Shown here: piece after piece, positions 38,262 through 46,152 of the stretch
Position numbering within the stretch: the first letter of the stretch is position 1
How the letters are laid out: each line of letters opens with the position of its first letter
From: Leptolinea tardivitalis
Lineage (GTDB): Bacteria; Chloroflexota; Anaerolineae; Anaerolineales; Anaerolineaceae
NCBI RefSeq assembly: GCF_001050275.1
Contig: NZ_BBYA01000015.1
Span: forward strand, 1 to 64,000
Direction: 5' to 3'
DNA: 64,000 nucleotides
The notes under the pieces: model-generated
The model's database searches: none
What the model was told of the DNA's origin: nothing
What the model saw: the letters and a program-made list of their open reading frames with translations, nothing else
Position numbers and translations under genes: made by a program

Positions 38262-40832
38262 TCAAATCGTATCATCCCGAAGAGCATCAATAATATTTTC
38301 TCTCTCAATCTCATTAATGGCATACCACATAGTAATGAACACGATTGTAAGAACGCTAAACACGCTGATGGTCATACTACTCCAGGGGAAAACATAATTG
38401 AAATTGTCTACCCGTTCCACAGTGACCAACACTTTATAAATCAGCCACGAAATGATTCCTGCTATTGGAAGCCCATACAAGAGCGTTCTCATACCATAAA
38501 AGACACACTCAAAATTCATCATCTTATTGAAATCGCGATCAGACATCCCCACTGAGCGGAGCATGGCAAGCTCACGTCTCCGCAACCTGACATTCGTGGA
38601 AATCGTGTTGAATACATTGGCAATCGCAATTAATGAAATCATGAAAACGAAAAAATAAGTAAACACATCGATAACAAAAGTTAAGCTGCGCCATTGTTCA
38701 AATATTGCGTGAACATTGTACAGTGAATACTCGGACGTAATCCCCGCCCCCTGTAGTATCATTTCCATTTCAGTTACCGATTGTGATGGATTCTTGGACA
38801 GAAAAATCAAACCCACGTTTGCTTTTAAATCCTGTATTTGAAATTCCCCGATGAGCGAATATGGAGCAATCACCATAAAAATATACCCTTTAGGTGTTGA
38901 AGATTGATCTGGGGGAGGATCCACAGGGTATGTATCAACAAATGTTAAATCGAGCTTTTTCGCCAATTTTTCCATTGGTTGATTATTTTTTATTGGAATG
39001 ACATTCATAGCCATAGAACGATTCGCAAACATATCAAACACTTCTATCGTGCCATCTTTTTTTTCGATCTGTTGCCTGGCAATGACAATCAGTTTCGCAT
39101 GACGCCCTGTATACTCTTTTTCAGATAGACCCAATTTTTTGACAAATTCTACATATTTGCTATCCTCAATGAACTGGATATTCATCGGCAGATTTACTTC
39201 CTGGTCTGTTACTGTATGTCCCGTAAATTTCCGGTACCGATCAGAAAGATCATTGGCTTTAACTTCACACGAATACGCAAAAACCGCCTGATATGTGCTT
39301 CCATAGATCCCATCGGCGGTTTTTAATGTATCGTAAAGCGTGAACATTTCATTGATGTTCATTTCTTGAGCATTAAAAAGGATGTCACCTTCTATATCCG
39401 TCACATACTGTTCTGAAAGCCGTTCTAGTGTTGTTCTAAATGTGGTTCCCGATACAAATAACACCAGGCTCAAAACAAGCGAAAGTACGATGCTGCGATA
39501 GCGTGTTTTATTTCTCTTAAAATTCTTCAGTGCAAGATTCCCCTCCAGGCCGTAGATGTGTTGTGCGAGTTTTGATGTTTTTACAGCGTTTGATTCGGTT
39601 TTAATCACGTTCGTCTGGCGGATACTTTCTATTATGGGAGTCTTTGCTGCTTTTCGAGCCGGAATATAAGCTGATATCAATATCGTAACCAGACTGATTG
39701 CCACTGCCCCGATAATTGTGTAGATGGATACCGATAGGGTTAACGGTACGGAACTATAGAGAATAGTTCCGAAATTTCTGGCGACAACAGGTATGACCAG
39801 CCATATGCTGCCAATACCTGCCAGAACGCCAATCGGTATACCAATCGCACCAATACAAAGCCCCTCAAACAGAACCGAATCTCGCAATTGGCTTGGCGTG
39901 GCGCCTACCGATGAGAGAATCCCAAACTGACGGGTTCGTTCATTCAGCGATATATTAAACGAGTTATAAATCAGAAAAATTGAGCCTATCATGATGATGG
40001 CAACCAATATGCCGCCAACCGTGTACAGAAGTGTATTGATAAGTTTATTGTCTGATAGGCCCATGAAACGTAGCACATTATCGTTAAGGATATAGCCATG
40101 TGTTTCGGCTGCGCTGCTTGCATAAGCCTGCACATAGCGTGGATCTTTTAATGTAATGAACAGAGTGTAGCTGTCTATCTGGTCAGCCGGCTCTACTTTT
40201 GTAATTAATGTATATCCTGGTGCTGAATGTTCCTCAAAGGTAGGCCTTTCGCAGATGCCCACAACCGTGTAGGTTCTCTTGGTGATGGGTATAAGCGTTT
40301 CCTTGCCGGAAAGGAAAGGATCATGTTGGTTGAGACTCTTGTTTTCGGCTAAGCGATTTCCAACAGCAAGGGTAATCGTGTCACCTACCTTGAATCTGAC
40401 GCCGCCCTTTATCGCGATGTGGGCCGGGACAAGCATCTCCCCGCTATTTTCAGGCAATCTGCCAGAAATCAGGCTGATGGGCAGGGTATTAAAAGTATCA
40501 TCGCTGAATCCGGCGATAAAAAGATAGGGCTTTTCGGGGCTTCTCCCACCGTCCAGCGTTGCATAGCCGATGTTTTCGAATGTGGCGGTTTTTACAACGC
40601 CATTGTCATGAGATCGTTTCTGCACAAAAGAGGAATCAACCTCTAAAAATTCAACATGCCAGTTGCCGTATTTCACAATAGAACTGTTTAATAAGAAATT
40701 CAACAGGGAAGTGCCAAAGGTGGCGACTGCCGTAATCATGGTTGTGGACAAAATAACACCGATTATCGTGACAATTGTTCGGGTATGGCTTTTTTTCATA
40801 CTTTGCAGGGTGATTTTATGAAAAACATTCAT
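38262..40832 (-). CDS. FtsX/MacB-type ABC transporter permease
   Basis: An 856-residue permease with two FtsX-like membrane units. An N-terminal helix and a large extracytoplasmic domain (about 45-270) lead to helices around 275-400 (IGSIFLIYNSFNISLNERTRQFGILSSVGAT). A second extracytoplasmic domain (about 455-720) precedes the C-terminal helices with RLRRRELAMLRSVGMSDRDFNKM. This layout resembles exporters or lipid/peptide-detoxification transporters more than importers. It overlaps the ATPase gene by four bases, and a two-component system is encoded just upstream. Confidence 0.88.
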   Translation of the reverse strand: MNVFHKITLQSMKKSHTRTIVTIIGVILSTTMITAVATFGTSLLNFLLNSSIVKYGNWHVEFLEVDSSFVQKRSHDNGVVKTATFENIGYATLDGGRSPEKPYLFIAGFSDDTFNTLPISLISGRLPENSGEMLVPAHIAIKGGVRFKVGDTITLAVGNRLAENKSLNQHDPFLSGKETLIPITKRTYTVVGICERPTFEEHSAPGYTLITKVEPADQIDSYTLFITLKDPRYVQAYASSAAETHGYILNDNVLRFMGLSDNKLINTLLYTVGGILVAIIMIGSIFLIYNSFNISLNERTRQFGILSSVGATPSQLRDSVLFEGLCIGAIGIPIGVLAGIGSIWLVIPVVARNFGTILYSSVPLTLSVSIYTIIGAVAISLVTILISAYIPARKAAKTPIIESIRQTNVIKTESNAVKTSKLAQHIYGLEGNLALKNFKRNKTRYRSIVLSLVLSLVLFVSGTTFRTTLERLSEQYVTDIEGDILFNAQEMNINEMFTLYDTLKTADGIYGSTYQAVFAYSCEVKANDLSDRYRKFTGHTVTDQEVNLPMNIQFIEDSKYVEFVKKLGLSEKEYTGRHAKLIVIARQQIEKKDGTIEVFDMFANRSMAMNVIPIKNNQPMEKLAKKLDLTFVDTYPVDPPPDQSSTPKGYIFMVIAPYSLIGEFQIQDLKANVGLIFLSKNPSQSVTEMEMILQGAGITSEYSLYNVHAIFEQWRSLTFVIDVFTYFFVFMISLIAIANVFNTISTNVRLRRRELAMLRSVGMSDRDFNKMMNFECVFYGMRTLLYGLPIAGIISWLIYKVLVTVERVDNFNYVFPWSSMTISVFSVLTIVFITMWYAINEIERENIIDALRDDTI

Positions 40833-41515
40833 GGCCGCATCATCCTTTCATCCCGTGTTACTTTGCCGTCTGATATGCCGATAATACGGTGAGCTTGCAG
40901 GGCGATATTCTCGTCATGGGTGACCAGGATCAGAGTCTGACCAAATTTCTTATTGCTTTCTTTCAACAGTTTGATGATTTCATTCCCATTCCGGCTGTCC
41001 AAATTGCCAGTGGGTTCATCGGCAAGCATAACCGCCGGAGCATTCATCAATGCACGTCCTATAGATACACGTTGTTGCTGACCGCCAGAAAGCTGATTGG
41101 GCAGATGCGTTTTGCGATCTTGCAGCCCAAGCATTTCAAGAAGGTCATTCAGCCGTTCCTCGTTGACTTTACGTTTGTCCATCAGGATCGGCAAGGTGAT
41201 ATTTTCCACCACATTCAGAGTGGGAATGAGGTTGTGAAACTGGTAAATCAGCCCAACCTGCCGTCTGCGGAAAATGGCGAGTTTTTCATTGTTTTGGGCA
41301 TATACATCCTGCCCGTCCAAATATACCTTCCCACTTGTTGGTGTGTCTACGCCACCGATGATGTGAAGCAATGTAGATTTTCCCGATCCGGAAGAACCGA
41401 TGATTGCTGTAAACTCCCCCTTGTCGAAGGTAAGCGAAACATGGTCAAGCGCGGTAACCTGGTTTTCATCTTTTCCGTAAACCTTGCACAAATTATCAAT
41501 TTTTATAAACTCCAT
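40829..41515 (-). CDS. ABC transporter ATPase (MacB/LolD-type)
   Basis: 228 residues from ATG 41515, which has AGGAG ten bases upstream (a frame start at 41536 has none). Walker A GSSGSGKSTLL, signature LSGGQQQRVSIGRAL and Walker B VMLADEPTGNLD are intact. It energises the permease encoded next, whose ATG overlaps this stop. Confidence 0.94.
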   Translation of the reverse strand: MEFIKIDNLCKVYGKDENQVTALDHVSLTFDKGEFTAIIGSSGSGKSTLLHIIGGVDTPTSGKVYLDGQDVYAQNNEKLAIFRRRQVGLIYQFHNLIPTLNVVENITLPILMDKRKVNEERLNDLLEMLGLQDRKTHLPNQLSGGQQQRVSIGRALMNAPAVMLADEPTGNLDSRNGNEIIKLLKESNKKFGQTLILVTHDENIALQAHRIIGISDGKVTRDERMMRP

Positions 41516-41597
41516 TATGTGAGTCTCCTGTCTCATGGTTTACCCATATAATAGAAGCTCTAGCTTACGTTTCTGTGACATACAGGTGAGAGATTCG

Positions 41598-42587
41598 TCA
41601 CTTTGGAAAACGTATGATGAATAACGCGCCGCCTTGCGGGTGATTTTTGGCGGTAATCGTCCCTCCCTGTCGGGTGACAATCATTTTGCAAAGAGCCAAT
41701 CCAATCCCATATCCTTTAGCGTTGGTCTTTTTTCCCCGATAAAACCTGTCAAACAGGCAAGGTAAATCTTCTTTATCAAAGCCCGCACCGCTGTCGTGGA
41801 TGGTAATCTCAGAAAAAAGCGGGTTGTCAATGCAAACTATCTCAATCTTCCCTTTCTCACCTATGCTTTCCATGCAATTCTTCAGAATGTTTTGAATGGC
41901 TTCCGAAAGCCAACCAGAATCACCCTTAATAATCATCCCTTTGGGGATGTCTATCAACACATCAATATCATGGAGATCTAACGGGATCAAGAACGGGCGA
42001 AGGGCTGCGTCTATCAGGTTATAAATATCAATCGGCCCATTTTGGAACACAACAATACCTGCGTCTAGACGGGACAATTTCAATAATGAAGTAACTAACC
42101 AATCCATACGAACTACCAATTCCTCTGTTTCCCGCAGGAATGCATTCCGTTCGTTTTCATCAGGGTTATTTGCCAACAAAGAAAGAATAAGGCTTGCCGA
42201 TGTGAGCGGGGTTCGGAGTTGGTGGGCGATGTCGGCCAGCGAATCAGCAAGATGTTCTTTTTCCTTTTTCAGCGTTTCATTTTGCTCCCGAATACGTTGC
42301 AGCATCTTTGTTATTTCACATTTAAGAATGGATAGTTCACCCTCGTCTGATTCACCAATATCCATGTGGTCCAAATTATGAAGGACAATATCGATTTGGT
42401 CTGAAATTCGTGCAATGCTTTTATATCGGGCTCTGGTAAATATAAAAAATGCCGTACCAAATGCTGCGGCAGAAGATATTGAAAGAATTCCCGCCGCTGT
42501 ATTAATAGCAAATCCAAACAAGACAGAAATGGCAGTTAGGAAGGAAAATAAGATGGCGAACTGCCGAAATTCTTTATTCCGAAGCAT
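41598..42587 (-). CDS. Sensor histidine kinase, short intramembrane-sensing type
   Basis: 329 residues: two transmembrane helices at the N-terminus with almost no external loop, a coiled linker, then the phospho-acceptor His in LADIAHQLRTPLTS. HATPase motifs follow (N box LSEAIQNILKNCMES, HDSGAGFDKEDLPCLFDRFYRG, GYGIGLALCKMIV). Lack of an external sensor suggests that it perceives its signal in the membrane or through the neighbouring transporter, as in Bce-like modules. It overlaps the response-regulator gene by 14 bases. Confidence 0.92.
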   Translation of the reverse strand: MLRNKEFRQFAILFSFLTAISVLFGFAINTAAGILSISSAAAFGTAFFIFTRARYKSIARISDQIDIVLHNLDHMDIGESDEGELSILKCEITKMLQRIREQNETLKKEKEHLADSLADIAHQLRTPLTSASLILSLLANNPDENERNAFLRETEELVVRMDWLVTSLLKLSRLDAGIVVFQNGPIDIYNLIDAALRPFLIPLDLHDIDVLIDIPKGMIIKGDSGWLSEAIQNILKNCMESIGEKGKIEIVCIDNPLFSEITIHDSGAGFDKEDLPCLFDRFYRGKKTNAKGYGIGLALCKMIVTRQGGTITAKNHPQGGALFIIRFPK

Positions 42588-43263
42588 TCCCGCCCCCCAA
42601 TCGATATCCTGTCCCGCGAACTGTCAGAATGATTTTCGGGTTAGCTGGCTCTTCCTCAATTTTTTCTCGCAAACGTTTAATATACACAGTTAATGTATTG
42701 TCATTAACAAACTCACCGGCCGCGTCCCATAATTCGTCAAGCAGCCTCCCCCGCGTGATAATACTTTTTGGGTTGTTAATAAATACGAGCAATAAGCGGT
42801 ACTCCAATGCTGAAAGAAAAACCTCTTTCCCGTTTTTTTTCACTACACCATTAACCGTATCGACATGAAGCCCGTGAATTTCAATATCCGATCCGGAATG
42901 CCCGGTTTTTCGCAGTGCAGAGCCAATTCGTGCAATCAATTCACGAGGACGAAAAGGCTTGGTGATATAGTCGTCTGCACCCATATTCAACCCGGTTACA
43001 ACACTGCCTTCATCGCCCGAAGCTGTCAGGAAAATAACTGGAATATCTTTCTTCATCTTTATTTCCGTACAAACCGTAAAGCCGTTCCCATCCGGCAAAG
43101 AAATATCAACCAATGCCAGATCAAATTTATTCTCGGCAAGAACAGTCAGAGTCTCGTTCCGCGTAGACGTGTGGGTAACAGCAAATCCCTCTCTGCGGAG
43201 TAAAAGTATAAGATTCTTGGCGATTTCTTCATCATCTTCAACAAGAAGTAATCGTGGCATCAA
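42574..43263 (-). CDS. OmpR/PhoB-family response regulator
   Basis: 229 residues. The receiver domain has acidic VEDDEE, phospho-acceptor Asp in LALVDISLPDGNG and the conserved Lys in ITKPFRPREL. The C-terminal winged helix shows the PhoB-type signature (LSALEYRLLLVFINNPKSIITRGRLLDELW, NTLTVYIKRLREKI). It is first in the four-gene operon with the kinase and ABC transporter, which it most likely controls. Confidence 0.94.
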   Translation of the reverse strand: MMPRLLLVEDDEEIAKNLILLLRREGFAVTHTSTRNETLTVLAENKFDLALVDISLPDGNGFTVCTEIKMKKDIPVIFLTASGDEGSVVTGLNMGADDYITKPFRPRELIARIGSALRKTGHSGSDIEIHGLHVDTVNGVVKKNGKEVFLSALEYRLLLVFINNPKSIITRGRLLDELWDAAGEFVNDNTLTVYIKRLREKIEEEPANPKIILTVRGTGYRLGGGNASE

Positions 43264-43917
43264 TCAGTCCTCCGATTCATTAACCATTCTTGAAAGTCGT
43301 CCATGTCTTCGTCACATAATTCATTATTGGAAAAAGTAGGAATACCAACCATATAAGCAATTATCCTGAAAGCATCAGTTTACCACGCCAGATATTGTGC
43401 CAAGACAGGGCTCAAGCAATCACTACCGTTCCCCTTTGACAGGCTCGCGGCTCGATAATGCTAACAAAATCATCTGATGGCAAAACCGCATTACTGAAAC
43501 TACCTGAAAAGATAGGCAAGCTCTTCTTATGTTACTTATTTGTTCCACCATTCTTGAATTACATTTCAATATTGTTCAGATGATCGGTGATGTGGTCACC
43601 CTCAGGATAATGCGAGTAGAAACCAACAATTCTTCACCTGAGAATCCCTAGAAGATCATTCTGGAAGTCTATAAAGATCAAATGGATAATTTAATAGACA
43701 ATTCCCTAAAGCACATTATTCAGATTGCCGAAATTCATTTTTCACTTGCTTATCTGATTCACTTCTACCAGTGATAAAAGCCAAAAGTTACTCGTAGCTG
43801 TTGATATCTACATTTTTCAAGAGATATCAAGGCCTTCTTGAAATACTATCCAGTCAATAGAATTTTTGTTTACATGATTTTATGATATTCGTTACTTCCA
43901 TAAGAAAACAAAAAAGG
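43264..43917. other. 650-base region without an intact gene, upstream of IS copy 1
   Basis: No complete gene is visible. Short open stretches (about 43457-43575 and 43651-43789 on the plus strand, the latter reading KIILEVYKDQMDNLIDN) could be the remains of a decayed gene, but no family is recognisable. The first bases must contain the promoter of the operon starting at 43263. Confidence 0.4.
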
Positions 43918-43957
43918 TGTCAACATCCCAAAATTAGTACCACTTTAAAGTAGAAAC

Positions 43958-44920
43958 TCAGGCATGAATTGATGCATATTGGTACGGTGATAAGCCCTTC
44001 AATGACTCATGGGGCCTAATGACATTGTATTCTTCCAACCATTGTTCTGAAATTTCTCTCACCTCATTCAGTGAATTGAATAAATAGGCATCCAGAATAT
44101 CTTCCCGGTAGGTCCGGTTGAATCGTTCAATATATGCGTTCTGAGCCGGTTTGCCAGGCTGTGTGTGAGCCAATTGAACGTTGTGTTCCTGTGCCCATTC
44201 CTCCAACCGATGGGAAATAAATTCCGGCCCATTGTCCATCCGTATTTGCTTGGGGCAGCCACGCCATGAAATGATCATCTCCAGAACCCTTATTACGCGT
44301 TCTGCGGGTAAAGAAGTGTCCACTTCGATCCACAATGCTTCTCGGTTGAAATCATCCAGAATATTCAATGTTCTAAACGCTCTTCCGCTGGCCAGGCTAT
44401 CGCTCATAAAATCGATTGACCAGCAGTGGTTGGCCACCTCTGGTTGAATCAGTGGCAGCGGAATTCGTTTTGGTAGTCGTTTTTGGGGCTTGATTTTTAG
44501 ATTTAGGCGTAAATCACAATAGACCCGTCGAATTCGCTTGTGATTCCAACCATGAGCCTCATTTCTCAAATAATCACGCATTTTCCCGAATCCCCATCGA
44601 GGCTTTCTCCCTGCCAGTTCTAGCAAAGCCTTTGCGATCTCCTCGTCCTTGCTCTTTTTTGCCTGATACCGGTACACGGTTCGGCTCAATTTCAGCATCC
44701 CACATGCCTGACGCTCGCTCAGTCCATACTCTTGCATAGCATATCTCGCCAAATCCCGGCGTGCATCAGGCTTTATAGTTTTTTTTGAACAATATCCTTT
44801 AACGCTTGATGTTCCAGACTCAAATCGGCAAACATCCGTTTGAGGCGCTGGTTTTCTTCTTCCAATTCTTTTAATCTTCTCAGCGAACTGGCATCCATTC
44901 CGCTGTACTTTGATTTCCAC
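43958..44920 (-). CDS. IS3-family transposase OrfB (expressed as OrfAB by frameshift), copy 1
   Basis: The catalytic half has an rve core: Asp in [11 protein letters not shown], Asp in [11 protein letters not shown] and Glu in [16 protein letters not shown]. An HTH_21-like segment precedes it. The frame is open up to 44920, but its first part overlaps orfA in another frame. The genuine product is probably the OrfAB fusion, made by -1 slippage at an A8 run (about 44779-44786; orfA reads CAA AAA AAA CTA, orfB TCA AAA AAA ACT). Confidence 0.9.
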   Translation of the reverse strand: MEIKVQRNGCQFAEKIKRIGRRKPAPQTDVCRFESGTSSVKGYCSKKTIKPDARRDLARYAMQEYGLSERQACGMLKLSRTVYRYQAKKSKDEEIAKALLELAGRKPRWGFGKMRDYLRNEAHGWNHKRIRRVYCDLRLNLKIKPQKRLPKRIPLPLIQPEVANHCWSIDFMSDSLASGRAFRTLNILDDFNREALWIEVDTSLPAERVIRVLEMIISWRGCPKQIRMDNGPEFISHRLEEWAQEHNVQLAHTQPGKPAQNAYIERFNRTYREDILDAYLFNSLNEVREISEQWLEEYNVIRPHESLKGLSPYQYASIHA

Positions 44921-45039
44921 TTGTAGAAGGCACTTTTGCTAAATCCGTGCTTCCGGCTTAAATCTTCAACCGGTATCCCTGATTCCGCCTCTTTGAGGAT
45001 CGTCACGATCTGACCTTCTGTGAACTTCATCCGCTTCAT
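44773..45039 (-). CDS. IS3-family transposase OrfA, copy 1
   Basis: 88 residues from ATG 45039 (AGGAG eight bases upstream). HTH domain [21 protein letters not shown]...[19 protein letters not shown] is followed by a leucine-zipper-like coiled coil ([22 protein letters not shown]). It binds the element ends and supplies the N-terminus of OrfAB. Confidence 0.9.
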   Translation of the reverse strand: MKRMKFTEGQIVTILKEAESGIPVEDLSRKHGFSKSAFYKWKSKYSGMDASSLRRLKELEEENQRLKRMFADLSLEHQALKDIVQKKL

Positions 45040-45159
45040 GTGGTCTTCTCCTGGTCTGATTTTGCCAGAAGTTTCCACTTCTTGCTGGTACTATTTTAGG
45101 GGATGGTTACCAAGGGTATATATCTCTTTAGAGTTTTGTTCTAATGTCCTTGGGGAAAA

Positions 45160-46044
45160 ATGAAATCGTGCATCGTAGCTACATTAGGAACTGAAGCCCA
45201 GGTAATTACCACTGTAACTGATTGCCTTCTGGAATTAAAGAATAATATCTCGCAGGTTTATATTATTCATACGTCTACGTCGGATGGTTCCATTAAAATT
45301 GCTCTTGATCGATTAAAAAAAGAAATAAAAACATACCCTGGTTATAAAAATATCAAGTTTGATTTTTGTCCTATAAAATTATCTTCTGGTGAAAGTATTA
45401 CTGATGTTGACTCTATTGAATCGGGTCAGGCAGGCTTCCAGCTGATATATCGAACAATTTTAGATGCAAAAAGAAATGGATTTCAAATATTTCTATGCAT
45501 TTCTGGGGGCAGGAAAAATTTATCTCTCTTTGGAATGTCAGCAGCTCAATTATTATTTGACGATAATGACAGACTTATCCATCTCTATTCTTCACCTGAT
45601 TTTGTCTCAAGTAAGGAGATGCATCCAAGAAATCGTTTTGATGCCAACCTTGTAGAAATTCCTGTACTTCTTTGGAGCAAAATTTCTCCGGCTTATTTGT
45701 TGCTAAATGACGTGGTTGATCCTCTTAAAGCAATCGAAATATATAAGAACATACATTTAGAAGAGAGAATAGAAAACGGCAGCGTGTTTCTGCTTTCCAT
45801 TCTTTCTCCAGCCGAACAACAGGTTGTAGAATGGCTGGTCATTAGCGGATTGACAGATATAGAGATAGGCAAAATTTTGCATATCTCAGATCGAACCGTT
45901 GAAAGTCATATACGATCAGCCCGCATCAAAGCAGAAGACTATTTTCAGATTTCAACGATCAACCGAGCCGGTCTAATTGCACTTCTTCAACCAGCGGTAA
46001 TCTTTATCAAAGGAGGTAAATTCGGGGAAAATCCGGATGTTTAA
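45160..46044 (+). CDS. CARF (NE0113/Csm6-type) protein fused to a LuxR-type HTH
   Basis: 294 residues. Residues 1-180 resemble the NE0113 CARF family of type III loci: VATLGTEAQVITTVTDCLL (residues 6-24), VYIIHTSTSDGSIKIAL, and the ligand-loop ISGGRKNLSLFGMSAAQLL (114-132). Residues 216-278 are a GerE/LuxR helix-turn-helix (LSPAEQQVVEWLVISGLTDIEIGKIL, SDRTVESHIRSARIKA). The protein should bind cyclic oligoadenylate and DNA, which would make it a signal-responsive transcription factor; this is inferred from the domains. CARF proteins with ArsR/MarR-like domains (Csa3) are known, and a LuxR-type partner is unusual. It is the first gene of the type III locus, 48 bases after IS copy 1, which may have cut off older upstream sequence. 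Confidence 0.82.
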   Translation: MKSCIVATLGTEAQVITTVTDCLLELKNNISQVYIIHTSTSDGSIKIALDRLKKEIKTYPGYKNIKFDFCPIKLSSGESITDVDSIESGQAGFQLIYRTILDAKRNGFQIFLCISGGRKNLSLFGMSAAQLLFDDNDRLIHLYSSPDFVSSKEMHPRNRFDANLVEIPVLLWSKISPAYLLLNDVVDPLKAIEIYKNIHLEERIENGSVFLLSILSPAEQQVVEWLVISGLTDIEIGKILHISDRTVESHIRSARIKAEDYFQISTINRAGLIALLQPAVIFIKGGKFGENPDV

Positions 46045-46069
46045 TAATTCAACATGTCATAAGATAGAT

Positions 46070-46125
46070 GCGTTCACACCCATCAGGCAGGGGAAACAGG
46101 GGGTACGGTCTGGTGGGTGTGACGC
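46070..46125 (+). promoter_or_regulatory. Large inverted repeat before cas10
   Basis: GCGTTCACACCCATCAG (46070-46086) faces CTGGTGGGTGTGACGC (46110-46125), 16 pairs with one G-T and one bulge, separated by 23 G-rich bases. There is no T tract, so it is not a typical terminator. It sits between the CARF-HTH gene and cas10, 27 bases before the cas10 start, and could be an operator or an RNA control element. Confidence 0.55.
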
Positions 46126-46152
46126 TAAGAACATTCATAGATGGGAGGGTTA

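Larger units (their letters stand above)
43918..45111 (-). mobile_element. IS3-family element (IS407-like), copy 1
   Basis: A 1194-bp element identical in every part I compared to 58117-59310. The ends form an imperfect inverted repeat of about 25 bp (TGTCAACATCCC at the left; GGGGATGGTTACC at the right). It is flanked by AAGG on both sides (43914-43917 and 45112-45115), a 4-bp target duplication as expected for the IS407 subgroup. It carries orfA and orfB. Confidence 0.92.

Noticed and set aside
40889-41551. 220-residue plus-strand frame
   Set aside because: A shadow of the ABC ATPase gene, whose Walker and signature motifs are on the minus strand.
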